12,523 bases of DNA from Pseudomonadota bacterium (GTDB lineage Bacteria; Pseudomonadota; Alphaproteobacteria; Acetobacterales; Acetobacteraceae), in contig JAJZVE010000063.1 in the NCBI GenBank assembly GCA_021845835.1, forward strand, positions 1 through 12,523, given 5' to 3'. This document shows, in pieces, positions 7,770 through 12,523 of this stretch; position 1 is the stretch's first letter, and each line of letters begins with the position of its first letter. Position numbers and translations under genes: made by a program. Under the pieces are notes generated by a model. The model saw nothing but the letters and a program-made list of their open reading frames with translations. It made no database searches and had not been told where the DNA came from.

Positions 7770-8974
7770 GATTCTTCCCTGAGCCACTCGGGCCTGGTGG
7801 TGCCCGCTTCCGCGAGCGCCCGGATCTCCGCGTCGTCGTAGCCGTGCTCCCGCAGCACCGTATCGGTGTCGCGGCCGAGCGTGGGCGGCGTGCGCGCGAT
7901 CTCCAGCGGGGCGCCGCGCAATCGGAACGGCGCGCCGACAACCCTGGTCGGTCCGGCAACCTCGTGGTCGAGCGGGACGAACGTGCCAAGCGCCGCGAGC
8001 TGCGGGTCCGCGAGCACCTGCTGGTAATCCTGCACGGCACCGCAGGGCACGCCGCTGGCCAGCAGCCGGTCCACCCAGTTCCGGGTGGTCTCGGCGCAAA
8101 AGCGCGGTTCGATCAGGTCCATCATCGCCTGCTGGTTCCTGAGGCGCGCCGGATGACTGCGGAACCTGGCGTCGGCCAGCAGTTCCGGCATGGCAATGGT
8201 CTCGCAGAAAATCTTCCAGAATTTCGGGGTCGGGATCGCGACCATCAGATGGCCGTCGCTGGTGGCGAGATCGAGAATGAGCGCCATCGGCGAGCGGTTG
8301 CCGAGGCGGGGCGGGTTGATGCCCTCCATCAGCGCCCAGGAGAACATCGGCGACTGCAGGAAGACCGTCTGCTCGAACAGCGATACCTCGACGTAGTCGC
8401 CCTGGCCGGAGCGCATGCGGCGGATGAGCGCACCGAGGATCGCATATCCCGCCGACACGCCGGTCGCGACATCGATGATCGGCGCACCGGCCCGCAGCGG
8501 CCTTCCGCCGGGTTCCCCGGTGACCGACATCAGCCCGCCCATGGCCTGGAACAGGATGTCCGTCCCTGGCCGGGTGGCATAGCTGCCGCGCTCGCCGAAC
8601 GCGGAGATCGAGCAGTAGATGATATCGGGCCTGATGCGGCGCACGGCGTCGTAGCAGATCTTCAGCTTCTCGACGATCCCCGGGCGGAAATTGTGCACGA
8701 CGACGTCGGCCCGCTCCACCATGCGCTGAAACACGCCCAGCCCCTTGCCGGTGGTCAGATCGAGCACCATGCCGCGCTTGTTCCGGTTCAGCGCCAGAAA
8801 GAACGGGCACCGCTCGGGATCATAGCGTGTCTGCATGTAACGGGTGTCGTCACCGGACCTCGGCTCGATCTTGATGACGTCGGCTCCCATGTCGGCGAGC
8901 AGCATGGTCGCCGTGGGTCCCACGATCATGCGGGTCAGATCGACAACCCTGATGCCATCCAGCGGTTTGTTCAA
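7766..8974 (-). CDS. CaiB/BaiF (class III) CoA-transferase
   Basis: 402-residue class III CoA-transferase, which moves CoA between acids through a covalent aspartyl intermediate; length is typical (about 400). It begins NKPLDGIRVVDLTRMIVGP, the usual N-terminus, with LADMGADVIKIEP at 26-38, VVHNFRPG at 92-99 and RPGTDILFQAMGG at 135-147. Asp139 corresponds to the catalytic Asp of formyl-CoA transferase. No ATG fits this N-terminus. A TTG at 8974 with AAAGG 8 bases upstream does; the in-frame ATGs at 9145 and 9190 would add 57-72 residues of non-family sequence, the latter running into the binding-protein gene. First enzyme of the operon, 185 bases after the binding-protein gene. It probably activates the imported acid using another acyl-CoA as donor; substrate not determinable. 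Confidence 0.93.
   Translation of the reverse strand: MNKPLDGIRVVDLTRMIVGPTATMLLADMGADVIKIEPRSGDDTRYMQTRYDPERCPFFLALNRNKRGMVLDLTTGKGLGVFQRMVERADVVVHNFRPGIVEKLKICYDAVRRIRPDIIYCSISAFGERGSYATRPGTDILFQAMGGLMSVTGEPGGRPLRAGAPIIDVATGVSAGYAILGALIRRMRSGQGDYVEVSLFEQTVFLQSPMFSWALMEGINPPRLGNRSPMALILDLATSDGHLMVAIPTPKFWKIFCETIAMPELLADARFRSHPARLRNQQAMMDLIEPRFCAETTRNWVDRLLASGVPCGAVQDYQQVLADPQLAALGTFVPLDHEVAGPTRVVGAPFRLRGAPLEIARTPPTLGRDTDTVLREHGYDDAEIRALAEAGTTRPEWLREES
7774..7780 (-). promoter_or_regulatory. Ribosome binding site of the thiolase-fold gene
   Basis: AGGGAAG on the minus strand, 4 bases before GTG 7769 (6 if the GGGA core is counted) but 13 before ATG 7760. It supports the GTG start and the 4-base GTGA overlap with the CoA-transferase stop. 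The alternative ATG cannot be excluded. Confidence 0.5.
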
Positions 8975-8982
8975 TGCGCGGA

Positions 8983-8987
8983 CCTTT
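8983..8987 (-). promoter_or_regulatory. Ribosome binding site deciding the TTG start of the CoA-transferase
   Basis: AAAGG on the minus strand, 8 bases before TTG 8974. The protein reads NKPLDGIRVVDL directly after this TTG, matching CaiB-family N-termini. Confidence 0.55.
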
Positions 8988-9055
8988 CGTTGCCGGCTGT
9001 CGATTTGCTCCGACCCGCGCCGCTGGAGCGTGCCGGGACCGCAGCAGACGCCCGG

Positions 9056-9081
9056 CGACCGGCCGCCGAGGCGGCTCGTCG
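9056..9081 (-). promoter_or_regulatory. GC-rich hairpin before the CoA-transferase gene
   Basis: Inverted repeat with CGAC (9056-9059) pairing GTCG (9078-9081), a small internal loop, then GCCGC (9062-9066) pairing GCGGC (9071-9075). It lies in the 185-base gap between the binding-protein and CoA-transferase genes, downstream in transcription of the stronger hairpin at 9104-9140. No T-run follows, so it is not a standard terminator. It may be chance in GC-rich DNA. Confidence 0.3.
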
Positions 9082-9103
9082 GACCTGAGACCAGGAGCGC
9101 GAT

Positions 9104-9140
9104 GGCGTCCGCCGGCAGATCCTTGCTGCCGGCGGCTGCC
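9104..9140 (-). promoter_or_regulatory. Strong hairpin after the binding-protein gene (mRNA stabiliser or attenuator)
   Basis: Perfect 10-base-pair stem CCGCCGGCAG (9109-9118) with CTGCCGGCGG (9126-9135) and a 7-base loop, extended by three more pairs (9104-9106 with 9138-9140) beyond a 2x2 internal loop. It sits about 20 bases after the TAA of the binding-protein gene. No T-run follows on the transcribed strand, so full rho-independent termination is unlikely. In transporter operons such a stem often protects the binding-protein message from 3' decay, giving more binding protein than downstream products. That role is inference. Confidence 0.55.
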
Positions 9141-9159
9141 TGCATCGCGATACGCCGGG

Positions 9160-10365
9160 TTATGTCTTGCGCGAGGAGTACCGGATCCACTTGCCGTCCT
9201 GGATGATACCGATGACGGCCTCGGCAGGATCGACGATTTCGTGGACCGACGGCGAGAACCTGAAATGCCCCGTTGCGCCATGATAGTCGGTCTGGTCGAG
9301 CGCGTTCTTCAGTTGCGCGCGATCCACGTTGCCGCTTGCCGGCGCCGCCTTGCTCAGCGCTGCGGCCAGAAATTCGATGGCGTCCATGCCGTACATCGGC
9401 GCCGCCCCGGACGGCGGCTTGCCGGCAAAAGCCTTGTACTGCTCGAACACCTCCATCTGCGTCCCCGGCTTGGGATCCGCGCTCGCCATCGAGGACGCGA
9501 CCAGAACGCCTTCGGCGGCGGGTCCGGAAGCACGGATCACCGAGGCTTCTCCCCAGTTCTGCGGGCCGATGAGCGGGATGGCCGTCATCCCGAGGGCTTC
9601 CCGATCCCTGTTGATCACCGCGCTCACCAACCCGACGCAGTAGCTGATGATGAAATCGGGCTTCGCTTCACGGATCCGGCTCAATTGCGGCGTGACGTCG
9701 GTATCCTTCGGCGAGAACTGCTCGTTGGCTACCAGCTTCAGCCCGTATTGCGGGTAGAATTTCTGCGCCACCTTGGCGGCGCCCTGCCCGAACGCATCGT
9801 TCTGCATCAGCAGCGCGAAGGTCTTGCCTTTTTTCTCCTCGCTCATGAATTTCAGAATGCCCTGCATCAAATACAGGTCGCCGAGCAGCACGCGATAGAC
9901 GTAGTCGATGTCGCCCTCGGTGTAGCTGGCGGCGCCGACGAATGCGATCATCGGCGTCTTCAGCTTGTTCGCCAGCGCCTTCGCCGCATTGGCGTCATTC
10001 GAGGTGGTGAACCCGACAATGGCGGCAATCTTCGGGTCGCCGGCCAGCTCCTCGAAATACAGCACGGTGCGGTTGGTGTCGCCCTGGGTATCGCGTTCGA
10101 CGAGTTCCAATGGGCGGCCGTTGATCCCGCCTTTCTCGTTGATCATCCTGACCGCCAGGCGCTGACCGTCGCGTTCGGGAACGCCATAGGCCGCGGCAAA
10201 GCCGGTCACGTCGTTGATCGAGCCGATACGGATCGGCTCGGCGGCTGACGCGGCATTTGCCCTGCCTGCAAGGGCGGAAACCGCTGCGGACGCCGTCAGC
10301 AGCGTGACGGCTTCCAGGGTGCGGCGGCGCGTCATGAGACCAGCGAACTTGCTCCGCATCTGCAC
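9160..10365 (-). CDS. Periplasmic substrate-binding protein of a branched-chain amino acid-type ABC transporter
   Basis: Type I periplasmic binding protein (LivK-like, Peripla_BP_6 family), about 400 residues as usual. It captures the substrate in the periplasm and delivers it to LivHM. The N-terminus carries an Arg triplet (TRRRTLEA), a hydrophobic core (VTLLTASAAVSALA) and an ANA cleavage site, after which the mature part begins ASAAEPIRIGSINDVTGFAA. The twin arginines allow Tat export as well as Sec. The mature part has EKGGINGRPLELVERDTQGD and later NDAFGQGAAK, family hallmarks. The start is uncertain: GTG 10365 has AGGGGAG 8 bases upstream and is chosen, but ATG 10359 and ATG 10335 are in frame and keep the signal peptide. 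First gene of the operon, well separated from its permease genes by five enzyme genes. Ligand unknown. Confidence 0.95.
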   Translation of the reverse strand: MQMRSKFAGLMTRRRTLEAVTLLTASAAVSALAGRANAASAAEPIRIGSINDVTGFAAAYGVPERDGQRLAVRMINEKGGINGRPLELVERDTQGDTNRTVLYFEELAGDPKIAAIVGFTTSNDANAAKALANKLKTPMIAFVGAASYTEGDIDYVYRVLLGDLYLMQGILKFMSEEKKGKTFALLMQNDAFGQGAAKVAQKFYPQYGLKLVANEQFSPKDTDVTPQLSRIREAKPDFIISYCVGLVSAVINRDREALGMTAIPLIGPQNWGEASVIRASGPAAEGVLVASSMASADPKPGTQMEVFEQYKAFAGKPPSGAAPMYGMDAIEFLAAALSKAAPASGNVDRAQLKNALDQTDYHGATGHFRFSPSVHEIVDPAEAVIGIIQDGKWIRYSSRKT

Positions 10366-10373
10366 GGCGTTGG

Positions 10374-10380
10374 CTCCCCT
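10374..10380 (-). promoter_or_regulatory. Ribosome binding site of the binding-protein gene
   Basis: AGGGGAG on the minus strand, 8 bases before GTG 10365 and 14 before ATG 10359. It favours the GTG start, though the GTG-CAG-ATG arrangement leaves both possible. Confidence 0.55.
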
Positions 10381-10429
10381 TGGATGTTGCTGGCCCGCGC
10401 GGGCATGCACGCGCCCTTGATACGGCCTC

Positions 10430-10457
10430 TCTACATGTTGGCATGACAACAGGTCAA
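10430..10457 (-). promoter_or_regulatory. Candidate promoter of the eleven-gene operon
   Basis: On the minus strand, TTGACC (10457-10452) resembles the -35 consensus and TGTAGA (10435-10430) a weak -10 box, with a 16-base spacer. Transcription would start near 10423, giving a leader of about 58 bases before the binding-protein start. The -35 match is good and the -10 poor, as expected for a regulated promoter. Read by eye only. Confidence 0.45.
10436..10451. promoter_or_regulatory. Palindromic operator candidate TGTTGnCATGnCAACA
   Basis: TGTTGGCATGACAACA is symmetric at 14 of 16 positions (only 10441 and 10446 break it). It exactly fills the spacer between the proposed -35 and -10 boxes of the minus-strand promoter, so a dimeric repressor bound here would exclude RNA polymerase. 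No regulator gene is visible in the window. The family of the regulator cannot be assigned from the site alone. Confidence 0.55.
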
Positions 10458-10533
10458 GAGCCTCTCTGCCGGTCGGGGAAAGGTACGCAGCCGCGGGCGG
10501 GGGCGGCCGTGGCTTGGGGGGCGGCGCGTTTGC

Positions 10534-10553
10534 GCCCCAGGGCTGCCTGGGGC
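10534..10553. repeat. Perfect 8-base-pair inverted repeat in the divergent region
   Basis: GCCCCAGG (10534-10541), loop GCTG, CCTGGGGC (10546-10553). No T-run on either side. It could be a protein-binding palindrome or a transcript hairpin. It lies about 80 bases upstream of the proposed minus-strand promoter, and GC-rich composition makes chance possible. Confidence 0.4.
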
Positions 10554-10567
10554 CGTGAGCCGGCAGT

Positions 10568-10635
10568 CGGCCGGACACGGACGGTTGTTCCTCCGACGCC
10601 CCGGTACCAACCGTTCGTTGGCGTGCGTCCGGCCG
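10568..10635. repeat. Nested inverted repeats upstream of acyl-CoA dehydrogenase 2
   Basis: Outer arms CGGCCGGAC (10568-10576) and GTCCGGCCG (10627-10635) are perfect 9-base complements. Inside them ACGGTTG (10581-10587) and CAACCGT (10608-10614) are perfect 7-base complements, so the whole can fold into one long stem. A separate short palindrome CCAAC-N5-GTTGG lies at 10607-10621. The structure lies just before the proposed plus-strand promoter and may be a regulator-binding area. Confidence 0.4.
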
Positions 10636-10641
10636 CCGGAC

Positions 10642-10669
10642 TTGCAACCTCTCCCCGTTCCCGTATGCA
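10642..10669 (+). promoter_or_regulatory. Weak promoter candidate for acyl-CoA dehydrogenase 2
   Basis: TTGCAA (10642-10647), 16-base spacer, TATGCA (10664-10669). Transcription would begin near 10676, about 30 bases before the ATG. Both boxes match only partly and were read by eye; low confidence. Confidence 0.3.
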
Positions 10670-10706
10670 GGGATGCCACCCCTGCACGACCCGGAGCGCA
10701 TCAGAC

Positions 10707-11864
10707 ATGCTTGAAACAAGGGACCATCAGGACATCCGCGCGGCGGTCCGCAAGCTGTGCGAAGGCTTTCCCGGCGAATACTGGCGCAAGCTGGACGCCG
10801 AGCGGGCCTATCCGGCCGAGTTCGTGCAGGCGCTGACCGAGGCGGGCTACCTTGCCATCCTGATCCCCGAGGAATACGGCGGCGCAGGGCTGACGCTCTC
10901 CGCGGCCGCCGCGGTGCTGGAGGAGATTCAGGCGTCGGGCGGCAATGGTGCCGCTTGCCACGCCCAGATGTACGTCATGGGGACCGTGCTGCGTCACGGC
11001 AGTGCGGCACAGAAGGCGCGCTACCTGCCCGGCGTCGCGTCGGGAGCGTTGCGGATGCAGGCCTTCGGCGTCACCGAGCCTTCCAGCGGCACCGACACGA
11101 CATCGATCCGCACGTTCGCGCGCCGGGACGGCGACCACTACGTCGTCAACGGACAGAAGATCTGGACCAGCCGGGCGCTGCATTCCGACCTGATGGTGCT
11201 GCTGGCCCGCACCACGCCGCGCGACCAGGTCGCCAGGCGCACCGACGGGCTGTCGGTGTTCATCGTGGACATGCGGGAGGCCCTGGGCCACGGCCTGACG
11301 ATCCGGCCGATCCGCACCATGATGAACCACGCGACCACCGAGGTATTTTTCGACAATGTGCGCGTGCCTGCGGAAAACCTGATCGGCGAGGAAGGCAGGG
11401 GTTTCCGCTATATTCTGTCCGGCATGAACGCCGAGCGCATCCTGATCGCCGCCGAATGCGTCGGCGACGCGAAATGGCTGATCGGCAAGGCGTCTTCCTA
11501 CGCCAGGGAACGCCAGGTGTTCGGTCGGCCGATCGGCGCCAACCAGGGCATCCAGTTTCCCATCGCGCGCGCCTACGCCAACATGCGCGCGGCGGAGTTG
11601 ATGGTGCGCGAGGCGATCCGGCTGTACGAGGCCGGACAGGACTGCGGCGCGGAGGCCAACATGGCCAAGATGCTCGCCGCCGACGCCTCGAACGAAGCGG
11701 CGAACGCTGCCGTCCAGACGCATGGCGGCTTCGGCTTCGCCGAGGAATACGATGTCGAACGGAAGTTCCGCGAGACGCGGCTGTACCAGGTGGCGCCGAT
11801 TTCCACCAACCTCATCCTCGCCTATCTGGCGGAACACGTGCTCGGCATGCCCAGATCATACTGA
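10707..11864 (+). CDS. Acyl-CoA dehydrogenase 2 (isovaleryl-type base position)
   Basis: 385-residue FAD-dependent acyl-CoA dehydrogenase. Hallmarks are RKLCEGFPGEYWRKLD near the N-terminus (15-30), LIPEEYGGAGLTL (52-64), AFGVTEPSSGTDTTSIRT (119-136), ERQVFGRPIGANQGIQF, and QTHGGFGFAEEYDVERKFRE near the C-terminus. The usual C-terminal catalytic Glu block (YEGT) is replaced by LYQVAPISTNLI. A Glu lies at the alternative helix-G position, MNAERILIA with Glu243, as in isovaleryl-CoA dehydrogenase, and is the likely base. The ATG at 10707 is chosen because the following sequence matches the family and GGAG lies 11 bases upstream; the frame is open upstream to 10380 but that part is intergenic-like. 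Transcribed divergently from the operon and convergent with the second livF. It may handle a branched acyl-CoA of the same pathway (inference). Confidence 0.94.
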   Translation: MLETRDHQDIRAAVRKLCEGFPGEYWRKLDAERAYPAEFVQALTEAGYLAILIPEEYGGAGLTLSAAAAVLEEIQASGGNGAACHAQMYVMGTVLRHGSAAQKARYLPGVASGALRMQAFGVTEPSSGTDTTSIRTFARRDGDHYVVNGQKIWTSRALHSDLMVLLARTTPRDQVARRTDGLSVFIVDMREALGHGLTIRPIRTMMNHATTEVFFDNVRVPAENLIGEEGRGFRYILSGMNAERILIAAECVGDAKWLIGKASSYARERQVFGRPIGANQGIQFPIARAYANMRAAELMVREAIRLYEAGQDCGAEANMAKMLAADASNEAANAAVQTHGGFGFAEEYDVERKFRETRLYQVAPISTNLILAYLAEHVLGMPRSY

Positions 11865-11886
11865 GCCGCGCACGCCCGGACTGCGT

Positions 11887-12523
11887 CTAGAGACCGAGAT
11901 AGGCCTTTCGCACCTCGCTGTTCTCGCCGATTTCCTGGCTCGTTCCGGAGAGAATGATCCGACCGCTCTGCAGGACATAGGCCCGGTCCGCAATCTCCAG
12001 GCTTTCGGCCACCCTCTGCTCGACGATCAGGACCGCCACGCCTTGCGCGCGAATCTTCGTCACCGCCTCCAGGATCGCGTCCACCAGAAGCGGCATGATG
12101 CCCTGCGAAGGCTCGTCGAGCATGAGAACGCGCGGACGGGTCATCAGGGCGCGGCCGATGGCAAGCATCTGCTGTTCCCCGCCGCTCAACGTTTCCGCCC
12201 GCTGCCCGAGGCGCTCGGCGAGCCGGGGAAAGAGCGAGAAGACGAAGCCGAGCGGCTGGTCGCGGTCCGCCTCCCGGCGAAAGGCGTAGGCCCCCAGACG
12301 GAGATTGTCCCTGACGGAAAGGCGCGGGAACAGCCGGCGTCCCTCCGGAACCAGGGCGATGCCGTGGCGCGCGACCGCGTGTGCGGGCATCCGGTGGAGC
12401 GGCGTGCCATCATAGTCGATCGTGCCGCTCTCCGCGGGATGAAAGCCGGCGATCGTCTTCAGCAGCGTGCTCTTGCCGGCTCCGTTCACCCCGAGGACGG
12501 CGACCACCTCGCCCGCGTCGATG
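11887..12523 (-). CDS. livF: Second LivF-type ABC transporter ATPase, 5' end cut by window edge
   Basis: About 211 C-terminal residues of a LivF-type ATPase. The visible part begins IDAGEVVAVLG and continues with Walker A GVNGAGKST, LSGGEQQMLAIGRAL, Walker B VLMLDEPSQGIMP and the closing KAYLGL. About 20-25 N-terminal residues are missing beyond 12523, so the true start lies outside the window and the in-frame GTG at 12507 is not the start. It differs clearly from the livF at 914-1636 and so belongs to another transporter. It converges on acyl-CoA dehydrogenase 2 with 22 bases between stops and no recognisable terminator. Its partners should lie to the right. Substrate unknown. Confidence 0.93.
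   Translation of the reverse strand, partial: IDAGEVVAVLGVNGAGKSTLLKTIAGFHPAESGTIDYDGTPLHRMPAHAVARHGIALVPEGRRLFPRLSVRDNLRLGAYAFRREADRDQPLGFVFSLFPRLAERLGQRAETLSGGEQQMLAIGRALMTRPRVLMLDEPSQGIMPLLVDAILEAVTKIRAQGVAVLIVEQRVAESLEIADRAYVLQSGRIILSGTSQEIGENSEVRKAYLGL

Larger units (their letters stand above)
10366..10706. other. Intergenic region between divergent operon and acyl-CoA dehydrogenase 2 (341 bases)
   Basis: No convincing gene. Open frames cross it as N-terminal extensions of both neighbours, but their sequence is Arg/Pro/Gly-rich and unlike either family. It holds, left to right: the leader and ribosome binding site of the binding-protein gene; a minus-strand promoter candidate with a palindrome in its spacer (10430-10457); a G-rich tract around 10495-10525; inverted repeats at 10534-10553 and 10568-10635; a small CCAAC/GTTGG palindrome at 10607-10621; and a plus-strand promoter candidate at 10642-10669 followed by GGAG at 10692-10695. 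Confidence 0.8.

Noticed and set aside
7505..9088. Long plus-strand open frame of 527 codons opposite the CoA-transferase and thiolase-fold genes
   Set aside because: Arg/Gly/His/Asp-rich translation with no family motif, lying antisense to two clear genes. Typical spurious frame in GC-rich DNA.
9104..9140. Rho-independent terminator after the binding-protein gene
   Set aside because: The stem is strong but no T-run follows on the transcribed strand, so it is listed as a stabiliser or attenuator instead.
8975..9190. N-terminal extension of the CoA-transferase from ATG 9190 or 9145
   Set aside because: The added 57-72 residues do not match CaiB-family N-termini, start inside or just after the binding-protein gene, and cover the hairpins; TTG 8974 with AAAGG fits the family.
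10380..10706. Upstream extension of acyl-CoA dehydrogenase 2 in the same frame
   Set aside because: The extension is Arg/Pro/Gly-rich intergenic-like sequence covering promoter signals; family N-terminus and GGAG place the start at 10707.
10366..10719. Upstream extension of the binding-protein gene to 10719
   Set aside because: It would bury the signal peptide more than 110 residues inside the protein and overlap the divergent gene start.
11865..11886. Bidirectional terminator between the convergent genes
   Set aside because: Only 22 bases, with no inverted repeat or T-run.
1..12523. CRISPR array, tRNA/rRNA, insertion sequence or phage genes
   Set aside because: No regularly spaced direct repeats, no tRNA-like or rRNA-like stretch, no transposase or integrase motifs in any frame.

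Overview
The window is GC-rich, densely coded proteobacterial chromosome. The gene families (branched-chain-amino-acid-type ABC transporters, CaiB/BaiF CoA-transferase, several acyl-CoA dehydrogenases) and the frequent 4-base ATGA gene overlaps suggest an alpha- or betaproteobacterium with a versatile acid catabolism. The sequence alone does not decide which. No rRNA, tRNA, CRISPR array, insertion sequence or phage gene was seen.

Layout: (1) Positions 10365 down to 1, minus strand, form one very tight operon of eleven genes. In transcription order they are: solute-binding protein; CaiB/BaiF CoA-transferase; thiolase-fold enzyme; DUF35 zinc-ribbon/OB-fold protein; cyclase-family metal hydrolase; acyl-CoA dehydrogenase 1; livH, livM, livG and livF transporter genes; AMP-dependent acyl-CoA synthetase, cut by the left edge. 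Apart from a 185-base, hairpin-bearing gap after the binding-protein gene, junctions range from a 14-base overlap to a 10-base gap. (2) Positions 10366-10706 are a 341-base intergenic region between divergent genes. It holds a good candidate minus-strand promoter with a near-perfect palindrome filling its -35/-10 spacer, several GC-rich inverted repeats, and a weaker plus-strand promoter candidate. (3) Positions 10707-11864, plus strand, encode acyl-CoA dehydrogenase 2. (4) Positions 11887-12523, minus strand, hold the 3' part of a second LivF-type ATPase, converging on dehydrogenase 2. It probably belongs to another ABC transporter cluster beyond the right edge.

How it may work together (inference): the binding protein and LivHMGF import a carboxylic acid or amide-like compound. 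The CoA-transferase and/or the synthetase make the CoA thioester, and the dehydrogenases introduce an alpha,beta double bond. The thiolase-fold/DUF35 pair then cleaves a carbon-carbon bond. The thiolase-fold protein seems to lack the usual thiolase Cys and His and instead keeps two tyrosines that recall the steroid side-chain aldolase Ltp2 with its DUF35 partner, so a retro-aldol cleavage is a real alternative to thiolysis. The cyclase-family hydrolase could open a ring or hydrolyse a small cyclic or formylated substrate. No enoyl-CoA hydratase is visible, so a hydration step would have to be encoded elsewhere. The substrate cannot be named from sequence.
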